The notes: generated from the letters alone by a model not told the origin. A stretch of DNA of 17,101 bases from Bacteroidota bacterium (GCA_018266965.1 JAFDZJ010000423.1:1-17101), one strand, 5' to 3'; positions 1 to 7,547 are shown, numbered from the stretch's first letter. Translations and numbers: made by a program.

Positions 1-1
1 A

Positions 2-2065
2 AAACCATTCTTATATCTGGGAATATTTTACACAATCCTATCTTTTATTTTGAGGATTATTTTTGTTTTTCATCCGATTACAACTGCAACTTTTGGATTG
101 GGTGAAATCATAAAAATTTTCGGAATAGGTTTATTAAACGACATTTTGGTATTTACTTTGGCAAGTAGTATTTTGGCAATTTATTTTTTGTTTTTGTCCA
201 ATGGAAAATACAACAAACCTTGGGGATATACAATATTCGGATTACTGGTTGTAGCTTTACTATACACCATTTTCATCCCCAACAATATTTTCAAACAATA
301 TGGGGGAAGCATTCCGGAAATTGCCATTTCTTTTATAGGTCTTAAAACATTATTTTTTGGTTTAATGCTTTTCTTACCACTCCAAAGAATTAAGATTAGG
401 AACATTTTATATTTCATTACATTACTATTGTATGTACTATTAATAATCTTCAATGCAGTCAGCGAATACTTTTTCTGGAATGAATTCGGATTGAGATACA
501 ATTTTATTGCAGTAGATTACCTTATCTACACCAATGAAGTTATTGGAAATATTATGGAGAGCTATCCTGTTATTCCACTTTTCTCTGCCATACTTATCTT
601 TACCATAATAGTTACTGTAATCATATACAAAAAGACAAAATCTTCCTTACTGAATTTGCCAACATTAAAACAAAAAGCAATTCTACTTTTTACATTTATT
701 TTGATGTGTGGAGGCTCTTTACTGGGTATCAATTCATTAGCAAAGACAAAAGGAAAAACTGTTTTTGCAACAGAAATCATGTCCAATGGTTTGCCTAAAT
801 TTTATGACGCATTTGTCCATAAAGAGTTGGATTATATTTCCTTCTACCCTAGTATCCAGGAAGCTGAAGCCGAAAAATTATTTTTACAACAATTTTCTCC
901 ACCTTCGCTAACTAGAAATATAGAACCTACACAACTAGAAACCAAAAAAAATGTAGTCCTAATATCAATAGAAAGTCTTTCGGCTGATTTTATGGAACAC
1001 TATGGAAATCCTAACAAGATAACACCATTTTTGGACAGTTTGGCGACAAAATCATTGTTCTTTACCAATCTGTATGCAACAGGAAACCGAACAGTTCGTG
1101 GACTGGAAGCTCTTACCCTTTGTATCCCACCAACAGCCGGAGAAAGTGTAATTAAAAGAAAAGACAATAAAAATAAATTTTCCACAGGTTCAGTTTTCAA
1201 AAACAAAGGATACCAAGTAAAATACCTATACGGAGGTTATAGTTATTTTGATAATATGCAGGATTTCTTTTCCGGAAATGGTTACGACATTGTTGATAGA
1301 GATAATTTCCAACCCAACGAAATTTCCTTTGCCAATGTATGGGGTGTCTGCGATGAAGATATGGCAAAAAAAGCAATATCCGTTATGAATGAGGAAGCCA
1401 AAACCGGCAAACCATTCTTCAACCATTGGATGACGGTTTCTAACCACAGACCTTTTACCTATCCGGAAGGGAAAATAGACATTCCGGGAAATGCAAAATC
1501 GAGAGAAGGAGGTGTGAAATACACGGATTATTCGCTTAAAAAATTTTTTGCATTGGCAAAGAAACAAGAGTGGTACAAAAATACCATATTTGTAGTAGTT
1601 GCTGACCACTGTGCTTCTAGTGCCGGAAAAACCGAGTTGCCACTGGACAAATACAGAATTCCGGGAATGATTTTTTCCGAAGGATTTGTTGCTCCTCAAC
1701 AATTCGATTCTCTAATGTCCCAAATAGACATTATGCCAACTGTACTTGGATTACTCAATTTCAATTATTCTTCAAAATTTTTGGGGCAAGATGTTTTTTC
1801 AAAAGAATTTATACCCAAAGCATATATAGCAACCTACCAAGATTTAGGATTAATTCAGAATGATTTACTTACTATTCTTTCGCCGACAAAAAAAATAAAA
1901 CAATATCAACTTAGTTTACAAAAAAGTAATTTGCCTCCTGCTTTCAAACTTTTATATAATGAAAATCCGATAGCACAACCCAACCAACAGGCAGTACAAC
2001 ATGCTATTTCGGCATATCAAAGTACGAGTTATTGGCTATCACAAAAAAAACTAAACAAAAACTAA
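2..2065 (+). CDS. LTA synthase family protein (membrane sulfatase-fold phosphotransferase), 5' end outside window
   Basis: Membrane enzyme of the alkaline-phosphatase/sulfatase superfamily. Relatives (LtaS, OpgB) move phosphoglycerol groups onto a glycan or lipid outside the inner membrane. The frame is open to the left edge (it reads KPFLYLGIFYTIL upstream of the first possible start, a TTG at 50), so that TTG is very likely internal and the gene is cut at its 5' end. The N-terminal third carries about five hydrophobic segments. The catalytic domain follows: metal-ligand Glu in ISIESLSADF (codon 971-973), nucleophile Thr in GNRTVRGLEA (1091-1093) and the Asp-His pair in VVADHCASS (1604-1609). 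It ends at TAA 2063-2065, 42 bases before the next gene on the same strand. The family is clear; the acceptor substrate cannot be read from sequence, and classic LTA is not expected in a Gram-negative cell. Confidence 0.88.
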   Translation, partial: KPFLYLGIFYTILSFILRIIFVFHPITTATFGLGEIIKIFGIGLLNDILVFTLASSILAIYFLFLSNGKYNKPWGYTIFGLLVVALLYTIFIPNNIFKQYGGSIPEIAISFIGLKTLFFGLMLFLPLQRIKIRNILYFITLLLYVLLIIFNAVSEYFFWNEFGLRYNFIAVDYLIYTNEVIGNIMESYPVIPLFSAILIFTIIVTVIIYKKTKSSLLNLPTLKQKAILLFTFILMCGGSLLGINSLAKTKGKTVFATEIMSNGLPKFYDAFVHKELDYISFYPSIQEAEAEKLFLQQFSPPSLTRNIEPTQLETKKNVVLISIESLSADFMEHYGNPNKITPFLDSLATKSLFFTNLYATGNRTVRGLEALTLCIPPTAGESVIKRKDNKNKFSTGSVFKNKGYQVKYLYGGYSYFDNMQDFFSGNGYDIVDRDNFQPNEISFANVWGVCDEDMAKKAISVMNEEAKTGKPFFNHWMTVSNHRPFTYPEGKIDIPGNAKSREGGVKYTDYSLKKFFALAKKQEWYKNTIFVVVADHCASSAGKTELPLDKYRIPGMIFSEGFVAPQQFDSLMSQIDIMPTVLGLLNFNYSSKFLGQDVFSKEFIPKAYIATYQDLGLIQNDLLTILSPTKKIKQYQLSLQKSNLPPAFKLLYNENPIAQPNQQAVQHAISAYQSTSYWLSQKKLNKN

Positions 2066-2084
2066 CCAATCAAAAACAATTTAT

Positions 2085-2092
2085 TACATTTG
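2085..2092 (+). promoter_or_regulatory. Possible -7 element (TACATTTG) for the metallopeptidase gene
   Basis: TACATTTG matches the Bacteroidota -7 consensus TAnnTTTG and lies 15 bases before the ATG at 2108. No TTG-type -33 element is visible at the expected spacing, so this is a weak call. The gene may simply be read through from the LTA-synthase-like gene. Confidence 0.3.
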
Positions 2093-2107
2093 AATAAAAT
2101 ATAAATT

Positions 2108-2968
2108 ATGAAATGGACAAACGATTCTAGTGATATGGTTGATGACCGCAGAGGAAGTGGCGGTGGAGGAGGAATGCTTGTAGGTGGAGGTTTGGGAACA
2201 ATAATTATTGCTGCTATTGTTTTCTTTTTGGGAGGTGATCCTTCATCAATTTTAAGTTCAGGATTATCACAATCACAATCCGCACCTACAGAACAAAGAC
2301 AACTAACAACCCAAGAACAACAAATTGGTAAAATGGTGAAAATGATTGCTGGAGAAACAGAAGAAACTTGGTCTGAAATTTTTCAGCAAAATGGTATGCA
2401 ATACAAAAAACCAAGAATAGTATTGTTTGAAAATATGACACAGTCGGGTTGTGGAACAGCTCAATCGTCCATGGGTCCTTTTTATTGCCCAGTTGACCAA
2501 ACGGTCTATATGGATATGAGTTTTTTCTCGGAGCTTCAACAAAAATTTGGTGCCAAAGTTACAGAATTTACAGTAGCGTATGTTATGGCTCATGAAATCG
2601 GACACCATGTTCAGACTTTGCTTGGGACTACCCAAAAAGTAGATGCCCTTCGACAAAGTGGACGATATTCCGAAGCCGACCTCAATAGAGTATCGGTAGC
2701 TACAGAACTACAAGCGGATTTTTTTGCTGGAGTTTGGGCAAAAAAAACAGATGATAGAGAACATATTTTGGAACCCGGAGATATACAATCCGCCATGGAT
2801 GCTGCTGCTGCTGTCGGCGACGACAATATCCAAAAACGCTCCTCTGGATATGTGAACCAAGAAGCCTTCACCCATGGAACATCGCAACAGAGAATGGAGT
2901 GGTTTATGAAAGGTTATCAAACGGGAGATATACGACAGGGAGATACTTTTTCCAAATTGTTACAGTAA
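2108..2968 (+). CDS. YpfJ-type neutral zinc metallopeptidase, membrane-anchored
   Basis: 286-residue protein of the YpfJ/KPN_02809 family (putative neutral zinc metallopeptidase). In order: a short charged start with the family's DDRRGSG signature (residues 12-18), a Gly-rich stretch, one transmembrane helix at about 24-42, a Gln/Ser-rich linker, then the peptidase domain. The zinc site is HEIGHH (His162, Glu163, His166), with a probable third ligand in ELQAD (about 200-204). Cys115 and Cys127 sit where the family often has a pair and may form a disulfide. The topology suggests an N-terminal anchor with the catalytic domain outside the inner membrane. Length and start fit the family. Its TAA is only 3 bases from the stop of the convergent umuC. 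The natural substrate of this family is unknown to me. Confidence 0.88.
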   Translation: MKWTNDSSDMVDDRRGSGGGGGMLVGGGLGTIIIAAIVFFLGGDPSSILSSGLSQSQSAPTEQRQLTTQEQQIGKMVKMIAGETEETWSEIFQQNGMQYKKPRIVLFENMTQSGCGTAQSSMGPFYCPVDQTVYMDMSFFSELQQKFGAKVTEFTVAYVMAHEIGHHVQTLLGTTQKVDALRQSGRYSEADLNRVSVATELQADFFAGVWAKKTDDREHILEPGDIQSAMDAAAAVGDDNIQKRSSGYVNQEAFTHGTSQQRMEWFMKGYQTGDIRQGDTFSKLLQ

Positions 2969-2971
2969 TCC

Positions 2972-4237
2972 CTACTCTGCTTTTACAATAATAATTTGCT
3001 GTAAATCCGTACTATGTCTTGGAGAAAGATTTTTTTGATTCATTTTCCAAGTTTTTTGTATATCCATAGATGCCAACTTTATTTTATCAGCTCCTAATCT
3101 TTTGTTCATCTTATCCATTATTTGCATGATGGGTTGGTGTTTGGCAAAAAAATCCTCATCAAACAAAGAGGTTAGCCTTTGGGTATCCGGAACAAATTCC
3201 GAAAGCATTACCCCTGCTTTTTTATACTGAAATTGTGGCAGAAATATTTTATCCAAAGCCAATTGTGCAGCCTTGGAAATCTCAATTGCAGAACTACTGG
3301 GATTAGGCAAGGTTATGGTAAACGAATTGCTGTACTGGTGCAAATCTCTTTGAAAGCGATCAGTCATTATAAATACAGTAACGAACCTACAACAAGACTG
3401 TTGCCTCCTTAACTTCTCCGAACTTTTGAAAGCAAAAGAAGCAATTCTCTCTTTCAGAACACATAGTTGGTTGGTTTTTTTGTCGAAAGTTCTGGTGGTT
3501 GCGATACCTTTTTTGGGTCGCATATCGGAAAGGTCATATTGTTTTTCTCCCAAAAGTTCCTTGTGCATTCGTAAGCCCAAAATACCCATTTCTTTTTGTA
3601 CAAAAGCTTCCGGCAATTGGCAAAAATCCCAAGCTGTTTTCACTCCTATTTTGGAGAACTTATCAAAATTCCTTCTCCCAATTCCCCATATATCTTCCAA
3701 AGGAAACCATTTCAGAGCTTTTTCAATTTTTGTTGGACTATCCAATAGATAGACGGCATTGGTTTTTTCGGGGAACTTTTTGGCAATTTTATTAGCAATT
3801 TTAGCTAAAGTCTTTGTGGGTGCAAGTCCTATGCTGGTAGGAATATCCAATCCTAGAAATATTTTTTCTCGGAGTTCTTCGCAATGCTTTTGCAGATTAA
3901 CATAGTCGTATCCATGGAAATCCATGAAAGATTCGTCTATACTATACACTTCCAAATCCTTGCAATATCTTCTACAAATACTTACCATACGGTTAGAAAT
4001 ATCGCCGTACAAAACAAAATTAGCTGAAAAAACAGTAACTTGATTTTGAAGAAAAAGCTGTTGGTATTGGAAAGCAGGTGCTCCCATTGGTATCCCCAAC
4101 GCTTTGGCTTCGTTACTCCTGGCAATAGCACAACCATCGTTATTGCTAAGGACAACCACGGGTTTGTTACGCAAATCTGGGCGAAAAACTCTTTCGCAAC
4201 TTGCGTAGAAATTGTTACCATCTATCAATCCGAACAT
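2972..4237 (-). CDS. umuC: Y-family translesion DNA polymerase V catalytic subunit UmuC
   Basis: Error-prone lesion-bypass polymerase of 421 residues, the usual UmuC length. The palm carries the metal-binding residues Asp6 (FGLIDGNNFY) and Asp101-Glu102 (VYSIDESFMDF), the same numbering as E. coli UmuC. The fingers motif SNNDGCAIARS is at 31-41 and the thumb/helix-hairpin segment IGLAPTKTLAKIANK at 136-150. A beta-clamp-binding motif, QRLTSLF (353-359), lies at the start of the C-terminal DUF4113-like tail. The ATG overlaps the umuD stop by one base (TAATG), so the two are translationally coupled and co-transcribed. The stop is TAG, three bases from the stop of the convergent metallopeptidase gene, with no terminator hairpin between them. 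All catalytic residues are present, so it should be active. Confidence 0.95.
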   Translation of the reverse strand: MFGLIDGNNFYASCERVFRPDLRNKPVVVLSNNDGCAIARSNEAKALGIPMGAPAFQYQQLFLQNQVTVFSANFVLYGDISNRMVSICRRYCKDLEVYSIDESFMDFHGYDYVNLQKHCEELREKIFLGLDIPTSIGLAPTKTLAKIANKIAKKFPEKTNAVYLLDSPTKIEKALKWFPLEDIWGIGRRNFDKFSKIGVKTAWDFCQLPEAFVQKEMGILGLRMHKELLGEKQYDLSDMRPKKGIATTRTFDKKTNQLCVLKERIASFAFKSSEKLRRQQSCCRFVTVFIMTDRFQRDLHQYSNSFTITLPNPSSSAIEISKAAQLALDKIFLPQFQYKKAGVMLSEFVPDTQRLTSLFDEDFFAKHQPIMQIMDKMNKRLGADKIKLASMDIQKTWKMNQKNLSPRHSTDLQQIIIVKAE

Positions 4238-4710
4238 TATTTTCTTAGTTGATGAATATTAAAAGTAACGACACCCCAAAGTTGAAAATCGGTATCCTCG
4301 TTGATGTACATATCATCATAATTTGGATTTTCGGATTTCAACCGGATTTCTTCCAAGCTGAACGAGTCTTTTTTATATTGAGGCAAATATCTTTTCACAT
4401 AAAACTCGCCTTGATAAAAAACCACAACAATATCACCATCTCTTGGGAACAATCCTTTCTGTATGATGAGTAAATCGTCATTATAGACCCCAATACCATT
4501 CAAAGAGTCTCCAGAAACCCTGGCAAAAAAAGTAGTCTCTTTGTCCCGGACAAGGTATTTTATAAGGTCTATGGTATCTTCTGGGAAATCCAATGCAGGG
4601 CTTTCAAAACTACCATAACCACCAGCTTTAACCTTCGCAGGAAGTATGGGTATTTCCAAAGGAGTGCTATTGGAAAGACCAAAAATATGTATATTGGATT
4701 TAGTTTTCAA
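4237..4710 (-). CDS. umuD: LexA-family serine peptidase UmuD (polymerase V accessory subunit), TTG start
   Basis: 157-residue peptidase S24 protein that should cleave itself when RecA filaments form on damaged DNA and then join UmuC as polymerase V. The predicted cleavage site is Ala29-Gly30 in KVKAGGYGS. The catalytic serine is Ser69 in ARVSGDSL and the catalytic lysine Lys106 in GEFYVKRY. There is no N-terminal DNA-binding domain, which separates it from LexA. The frame has no ATG near its start and an in-frame TAA only ten codons upstream (4738-4740), so the TTG at 4708-4710 is the best start. A -7-like element at 4733-4740 would give a leader of roughly 15 bases, which fits that choice. 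It is the first gene of the umuDC pair. I saw no obvious LexA box, and SOS control by a classical LexA is not assured in this group. Confidence 0.92.
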   Translation of the reverse strand: MKTKSNIHIFGLSNSTPLEIPILPAKVKAGGYGSFESPALDFPEDTIDLIKYLVRDKETTFFARVSGDSLNGIGVYNDDLLIIQKGLFPRDGDIVVVFYQGEFYVKRYLPQYKKDSFSLEEIRLKSENPNYDDMYINEDTDFQLWGVVTFNIHQLRK

Positions 4711-4732
4711 AAGAAGATATTTTTCAGAAAGA

Positions 4733-4764
4733 CAAAGTTAGAAATATCCAACATAGATTGAACA
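4733..4764 (-). promoter_or_regulatory. Predicted umuDC promoter
   Basis: Read on the minus strand, TAACTTTG (plus 4733-4740) matches the flavobacterial -7 consensus TAnnTTTG. A weak -33 candidate TGTT (plus 4761-4764) lies 20 bases upstream of it. Transcription would start near 4726, just before the TTG start of umuD. A DnaA-box sequence is 13 bases further upstream. Confidence 0.45.
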
Positions 4765-4777
4765 TTAAATATTGTAT

Positions 4778-4786
4778 TGTGGATAA
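4778..4786 (-). promoter_or_regulatory. Perfect DnaA-box sequence TTATCCACA upstream of umuDC
   Basis: The minus strand reads TTATCCACA, the canonical DnaA box, inside a 12-base string (4776-4787) that recurs exactly at 6077-6088. It lies between the umuDC promoter and the hairpin terminator of the neighbouring operon and overlaps the first two bases of that hairpin. DnaA binding is inferred from sequence alone. Confidence 0.4.
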
Positions 4787-4818
4787 AAAAGAAGACCTTT
4801 TTTGGGGTCTTCTTTTTT
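4785..4818 (-). terminator. Strong rho-independent terminator of the 4862-5998 operon
   Basis: Perfect 13-bp inverted repeat (4785-4797 paired with 4806-4818) around an 8-base loop, with GAAGACC/GGTCTTC as the core and A/T runs on both ends. It lies 43 bases past the stop of the leftward coiled-coil gene and ends in a U-run on that strand. It could work in both directions and would insulate umuDC from read-through. Confidence 0.85.
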
Positions 4819-4861
4819 AGTAAAAGTTTTTGTAATACTATTTAGTTTGTTCGTTGGCAAT

Positions 4862-5419
4862 TTATTCCCAAACAACATTCAAATCTCTAAATTCTTGTAA
4901 AGAGCTGCTGAAATTTAAGGCATTGTTTTCTGGTTCGTTTCGTGTTCTGAATTTGAAAAGTTTAATGATTTTAGTTTCTTCATTAATATCTTTAAATGTT
5001 GCTTTAAAATTTATTGGAACATTAACAGAAAGTTTTGGATATGGAGGTGTGGATTTGTAAACATCAAACTCGTACACATTGCCATTAAGATCAACTAAAG
5101 AAAAATCACCAAGATTTGATGTTTTGTTTTCATTTTTAGCTTCGATAAGAAAATTTATTGAAATAGATTTTTCTTTTTTATTTCCTATTACTTTGGTAAT
5201 TCTGTATTCATTATTGTTGTTTTTCAACTCTAAAACAGGGGTGTTTATGTCCAATGATTTTTTTAGAAATATATTTTGGGTCTTTACCGATTGTATTTCT
5301 GATTTAAGTTCAGTGATTTCTTTTTTAATATTTTCTATCTCAGCTTTCAATTCATTATTTGTTTGCGAATATACAAATGAGGACATAATAAACAACGACA
5401 GTAATGAGATTTTTTTCAT
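4862..5419 (-). CDS. Exported coiled-coil protein of unknown function
   Basis: 185-residue protein I do not recognise. It starts with a signal peptide (charged MKK, hydrophobic core, cleavage probably after FVYSQ at about residue 19). A heptad-like, Lys/Glu-rich coiled coil follows at about 22-55 (NELKAEIENIKKEITELKSE is typical of it). The remainder, about 60-185, alternates hydrophobic and polar residues and looks like a beta-sandwich domain, with motifs such as FSLVDLNGNVYEFDVY. There are no catalytic motifs and no lipobox. It should be periplasmic or secreted and oligomeric through the coiled coil. It lies 39 bases downstream of the SPOR-domain gene with no clear promoter of its own, and a strong terminator follows, so it is probably the second gene of a two-gene operon. 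The beta domain may resemble DUF4352-type extracellular domains, but this is a guess. Confidence 0.75.
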   Translation of the reverse strand: MKKISLLSLFIMSSFVYSQTNNELKAEIENIKKEITELKSEIQSVKTQNIFLKKSLDINTPVLELKNNNNEYRITKVIGNKKEKSISINFLIEAKNENKTSNLGDFSLVDLNGNVYEFDVYKSTPPYPKLSVNVPINFKATFKDINEETKIIKLFKFRTRNEPENNALNFSSSLQEFRDLNVVWE

Positions 5420-5458
5420 GGACTTTTTTTGAATTAGAATATTTAATTTTATTTTTTA

Positions 5459-5998
5459 TCATTTCGCTTCTGCACAAAAAATCCTGTACTGCACAGACAC
5501 AGCAGAGCCAAATTGTTTTCTAATATTTTTCAAATCTTGTGATGCAGAAGCTTTTGTAAAATAACTACCTGCTAATATCTTGTAATTTGGTCTCAATGAG
5601 GCATCTATTTCAACTTTTAAATTTGGAAATTTACTTCTAAAATCAGCTCTAATTTGATTGGCCTCATCATTGGATTTTACTACATCAACTTGGATTTTAA
5701 AGCCAGAAATCTTTGGGTTTTTCCTGCAAATTTCTTCATTGGTCAAAGCTCTACTGGGCACCAAAATTCTTTTTACACTCGTATTATCATTATTAGTGGT
5801 ATAAGAACCATCATACGAATTGCTTTTTTTATTATTGCATTTGGATTCCATATCCATCATAGCTTTTGCAACTTGACTATCCATACTGGTATTGAGAACA
5901 GTACCACCCAAAGTATCCCTGATACTAACTTGTTGAGCATTAAAAGAATAACCAACAAAAACAAACCCTAAAAACAAAAAATTTCTTAATAATTTCAT
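5459..5998 (-). CDS. Exported SPOR-domain protein
   Basis: 179-residue protein with a signal peptide (MKLLRNFLFLGFVFVGYSF, cleavage near FNAQ, about 22) and an Asn/Ser-rich linker at about 50-75. A C-terminal SPOR-like domain spans about 93-175, with the two-repeat layout of the fold: SGFKIQVDVVKSNDEAN, then RPNYKILAGSYFTKASAS, then VSVQYRIF. SPOR domains bind peptidoglycan strands stripped of stem peptides, so the likely site is the periplasm, at the septum or on the wall. Three cysteines (about 54, 86, 175) could form a disulfide. It is the first gene of a leftward pair with the coiled-coil protein, has a good promoter just upstream, and is divergent from the act operon. The gene stops at TGA, the only intact gene in the window to do so. 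Confidence 0.82.
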   Translation of the reverse strand: MKLLRNFLFLGFVFVGYSFNAQQVSIRDTLGGTVLNTSMDSQVAKAMMDMESKCNNKKSNSYDGSYTTNNDNTSVKRILVPSRALTNEEICRKNPKISGFKIQVDVVKSNDEANQIRADFRSKFPNLKVEIDASLRPNYKILAGSYFTKASASQDLKNIRKQFGSAVSVQYRIFCAEAK

Positions 5999-6014
5999 CT
6001 ATAAATATTTTATG

Positions 6015-6044
6015 CAAATTTAAAATAAATTATATTTATGGCAA
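6015..6044 (-). promoter_or_regulatory. Predicted promoter of the SPOR-domain operon
   Basis: On the minus strand a TTG -33 element (plus 6042-6044) is followed, after exactly 19 bases, by TAAATTTG (plus 6015-6022), a full match to the flavobacterial -7 consensus TAnnTTTG. The gene's ATG is at 5996-5998, giving a short leader of about 10 bases. This is the best-formed promoter in the window. Confidence 0.62.
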
Positions 6045-6078
6045 CGATAGTTATTTAGAATGATTATAAATTAAGCAT

Positions 6079-6087
6079 TGTGGATAA
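6079..6087 (-). promoter_or_regulatory. Perfect DnaA-box sequence TTATCCACA between divergent promoters
   Basis: This second copy of TTATCCACA has the same orientation as the one at 4778-4786 and the same flanking bases (12-base identity, 6077-6088). It lies between the leftward SPOR-operon promoter and the rightward act promoter, 19 bases before the weak -33 of the latter, where a bound protein could affect either. DnaA binding is inferred only. Confidence 0.4.
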
Positions 6088-6105
6088 ATTGTCATAATGT
6101 ACTAC

Positions 6106-6136
6106 TGTTAAATATCTGTTAAAAGTGTTACTTTTG
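6106..6136 (+). promoter_or_regulatory. Predicted promoter of the alternative complex III operon
   Basis: TACTTTTG (6129-6136) matches the -7 consensus TAnnTTTG. The -33 candidate TGTT (6106-6109) is weak but correctly spaced at 19 bases. Transcription would start near 6143, about 40 bases before the actA ATG. No other such element was seen between 6045 and 6182. Confidence 0.5.
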
Positions 6137-6182
6137 CCCAATTGATTATAGACTCAATTTTTTCTAACCCAAGATTTAATAA

Positions 6183-7547
6183 ATGATTAGTTGGAGTAAG
6201 CATTACAAAAAAGGACTGTTAGCAATAGGATTATTGCTATCTACTACTGCTTCTATCTACGCACAAGGAGATGCTAAAAATGGAGAAAAACTCTTCAAGG
6301 CAAACTGTACCGCTTGTCACGCTTTGGACAAGCAGTTGGTAGGGCCAGCATTAGGTGGTATTGTAGAAACCGTGAAAAAGGAGCAAAACCTTGATGAAAC
6401 ATGGTTCATCAAGTGGATTAAGGACAATAAAGCTCTGAGAGGATCTGGCGACAAGTACGCCAATGAGCTTTTTGAAAAATTCAACAAAGTTGAGATGACT
6501 GCGTTTCCGAATCTTTCGGATCAAGACATCAAAGACATTCTTGAATACACAACCAATCCTCCAAAAGAAGAGCCAAAAGCAGACGCAACAGCTGGAAACG
6601 GCGAGGTAAGTGCAGCAGATTTGGAAAAAGAAAAACAAAGTAAGACCGATAGTCTTATCATTTTCGCATCCCTATTGGCTATCGGAGGTTTATTATTATG
6701 GTTATTATTAAAGTTAAGGACTTTAGTAAAACTACAACAATCCGAAGAACTTAGTGAACTAAACAATACCAGGGTACTATCCTTTGCCGATATGTATAAA
6801 AAATACAATATGGTAGGTAAGGTACTATTAGGGCTACTAGCAGTATTTGCATTCTATGGAGTATGGAACTGGCTGATGTGGATTGGTGTATATAAAGGAT
6901 ACCAACCAGAACAACCAATACATTTCTCTCACAAAATTCATGCTGGGGAAAACAAAATAGATTGCCAAATGTGTCATACTGGAGCAAAATATGGTAAGGT
7001 TTCCGAAATCCCTTCTATGAATGTGTGTATGAACTGCCACCGTATGATTTCCGAATACAATGGAAAATATATGGAACCAGGAAAAGACAAAGCTTTCTAT
7101 GATGAACAAATTAAAAAGATATACGAACACACTGGTTGGGATCCTGCTAAACAAATGTACACAGGAAAAACAAAACCAATAGAATGGGTAAGAATCCATA
7201 ATATGCCAGATTTTGTTTATTTCAATCACTCACAACATGTGGTTGCAGGAGAACAAGCAATCATTAATTCTTTTAACAAGAAAAACCCTAACAACCAAAT
7301 CGATGTAGTTTGTAAAGCTTGTCATGGAAAAGTTGACACCATGAATGTAGTACAAATGGCAAATGATTTCACAATGGGATGGTGTATCGAATGTCATAGA
7401 ACAACAGAGGTTGATATGAACAATGGTTATAATAAAGAATACTTCAAAAATCTACATGACAAACTAGCTAAGCAATATCCTGCTTCTGGTGGCAAAATTA
7501 CTGTAGATGCCATTGGAGGTATCGAGTGTGGAAAATGTCATTATTAA
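6183..7547 (+). CDS. actA: Alternative complex III subunit ActA, hexahaem (monohaem c domain fused to pentahaem domain)
   Basis: Multihaem cytochrome of the quinol:cytochrome c oxidoreductase that replaces cytochrome bc1. 454 residues: signal peptide 1-27 (ends SIYAQ), then a class-I monohaem cytochrome c domain with CTACH (42-46) and a likely axial Met105. An Ala/Lys/Glu-rich linker leads to two transmembrane helices (about 157-176 and 211-235). The pentahaem domain has CQMCH (261-265), CMNCH (282-286), CKACH (377-381), CIECH (401-405) and CGKCH (449-453, two residues from the end). Six haem motifs in all, the fused form usual in Bacteroidota. The haems lie on the periplasmic side and pass electrons from the quinol/Fe-S subunits to ActE or a soluble cytochrome. 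First gene of the operon, 23 bases before actB. Confidence 0.94.
   Translation: MISWSKHYKKGLLAIGLLLSTTASIYAQGDAKNGEKLFKANCTACHALDKQLVGPALGGIVETVKKEQNLDETWFIKWIKDNKALRGSGDKYANELFEKFNKVEMTAFPNLSDQDIKDILEYTTNPPKEEPKADATAGNGEVSAADLEKEKQSKTDSLIIFASLLAIGGLLLWLLLKLRTLVKLQQSEELSELNNTRVLSFADMYKKYNMVGKVLLGLLAVFAFYGVWNWLMWIGVYKGYQPEQPIHFSHKIHAGENKIDCQMCHTGAKYGKVSEIPSMNVCMNCHRMISEYNGKYMEPGKDKAFYDEQIKKIYEHTGWDPAKQMYTGKTKPIEWVRIHNMPDFVYFNHSQHVVAGEQAIINSFNKKNPNNQIDVVCKACHGKVDTMNVVQMANDFTMGWCIECHRTTEVDMNNGYNKEYFKNLHDKLAKQYPASGGKITVDAIGGIECGKCHY

Noticed and set aside
50..52. TTG at 50 as the true start of the LTA-synthase-like gene
   Set aside because: The frame stays open to the window edge and the upstream residues continue a hydrophobic N-terminal helix, so the gene is cut off rather than starting here.
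1226..1702. 158-codon open frame on the minus strand inside the LTA-synthase-like gene, and similar long antisense frames at 6837-7229, 8341-8763 and 10010-10399
   Set aside because: All lie opposite well-supported genes and show no family motif, promoter or coding-like composition. They are shadows of the real genes.
2972..4710. umuDC as sign of a plasmid or integrated element
   Set aside because: No integrase, transposase, repeat or tRNA borders were seen, and neighbouring genes are chromosomal housekeeping types of similar composition.
5079..5432. Rightward 117-codon frame opposite the coiled-coil protein gene
   Set aside because: The leftward frame has a clean signal peptide, coiled coil and terminator; the rightward one has none of these.
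4711..6182. Replication origin (oriC) because of two perfect DnaA boxes and AT-rich gaps
   Set aside because: Only two perfect boxes were seen, 1.3 kb apart with genes between them. There is no dense box cluster and no dnaA, dnaN or similar neighbour. Regulatory or titration sites are the smaller claim.
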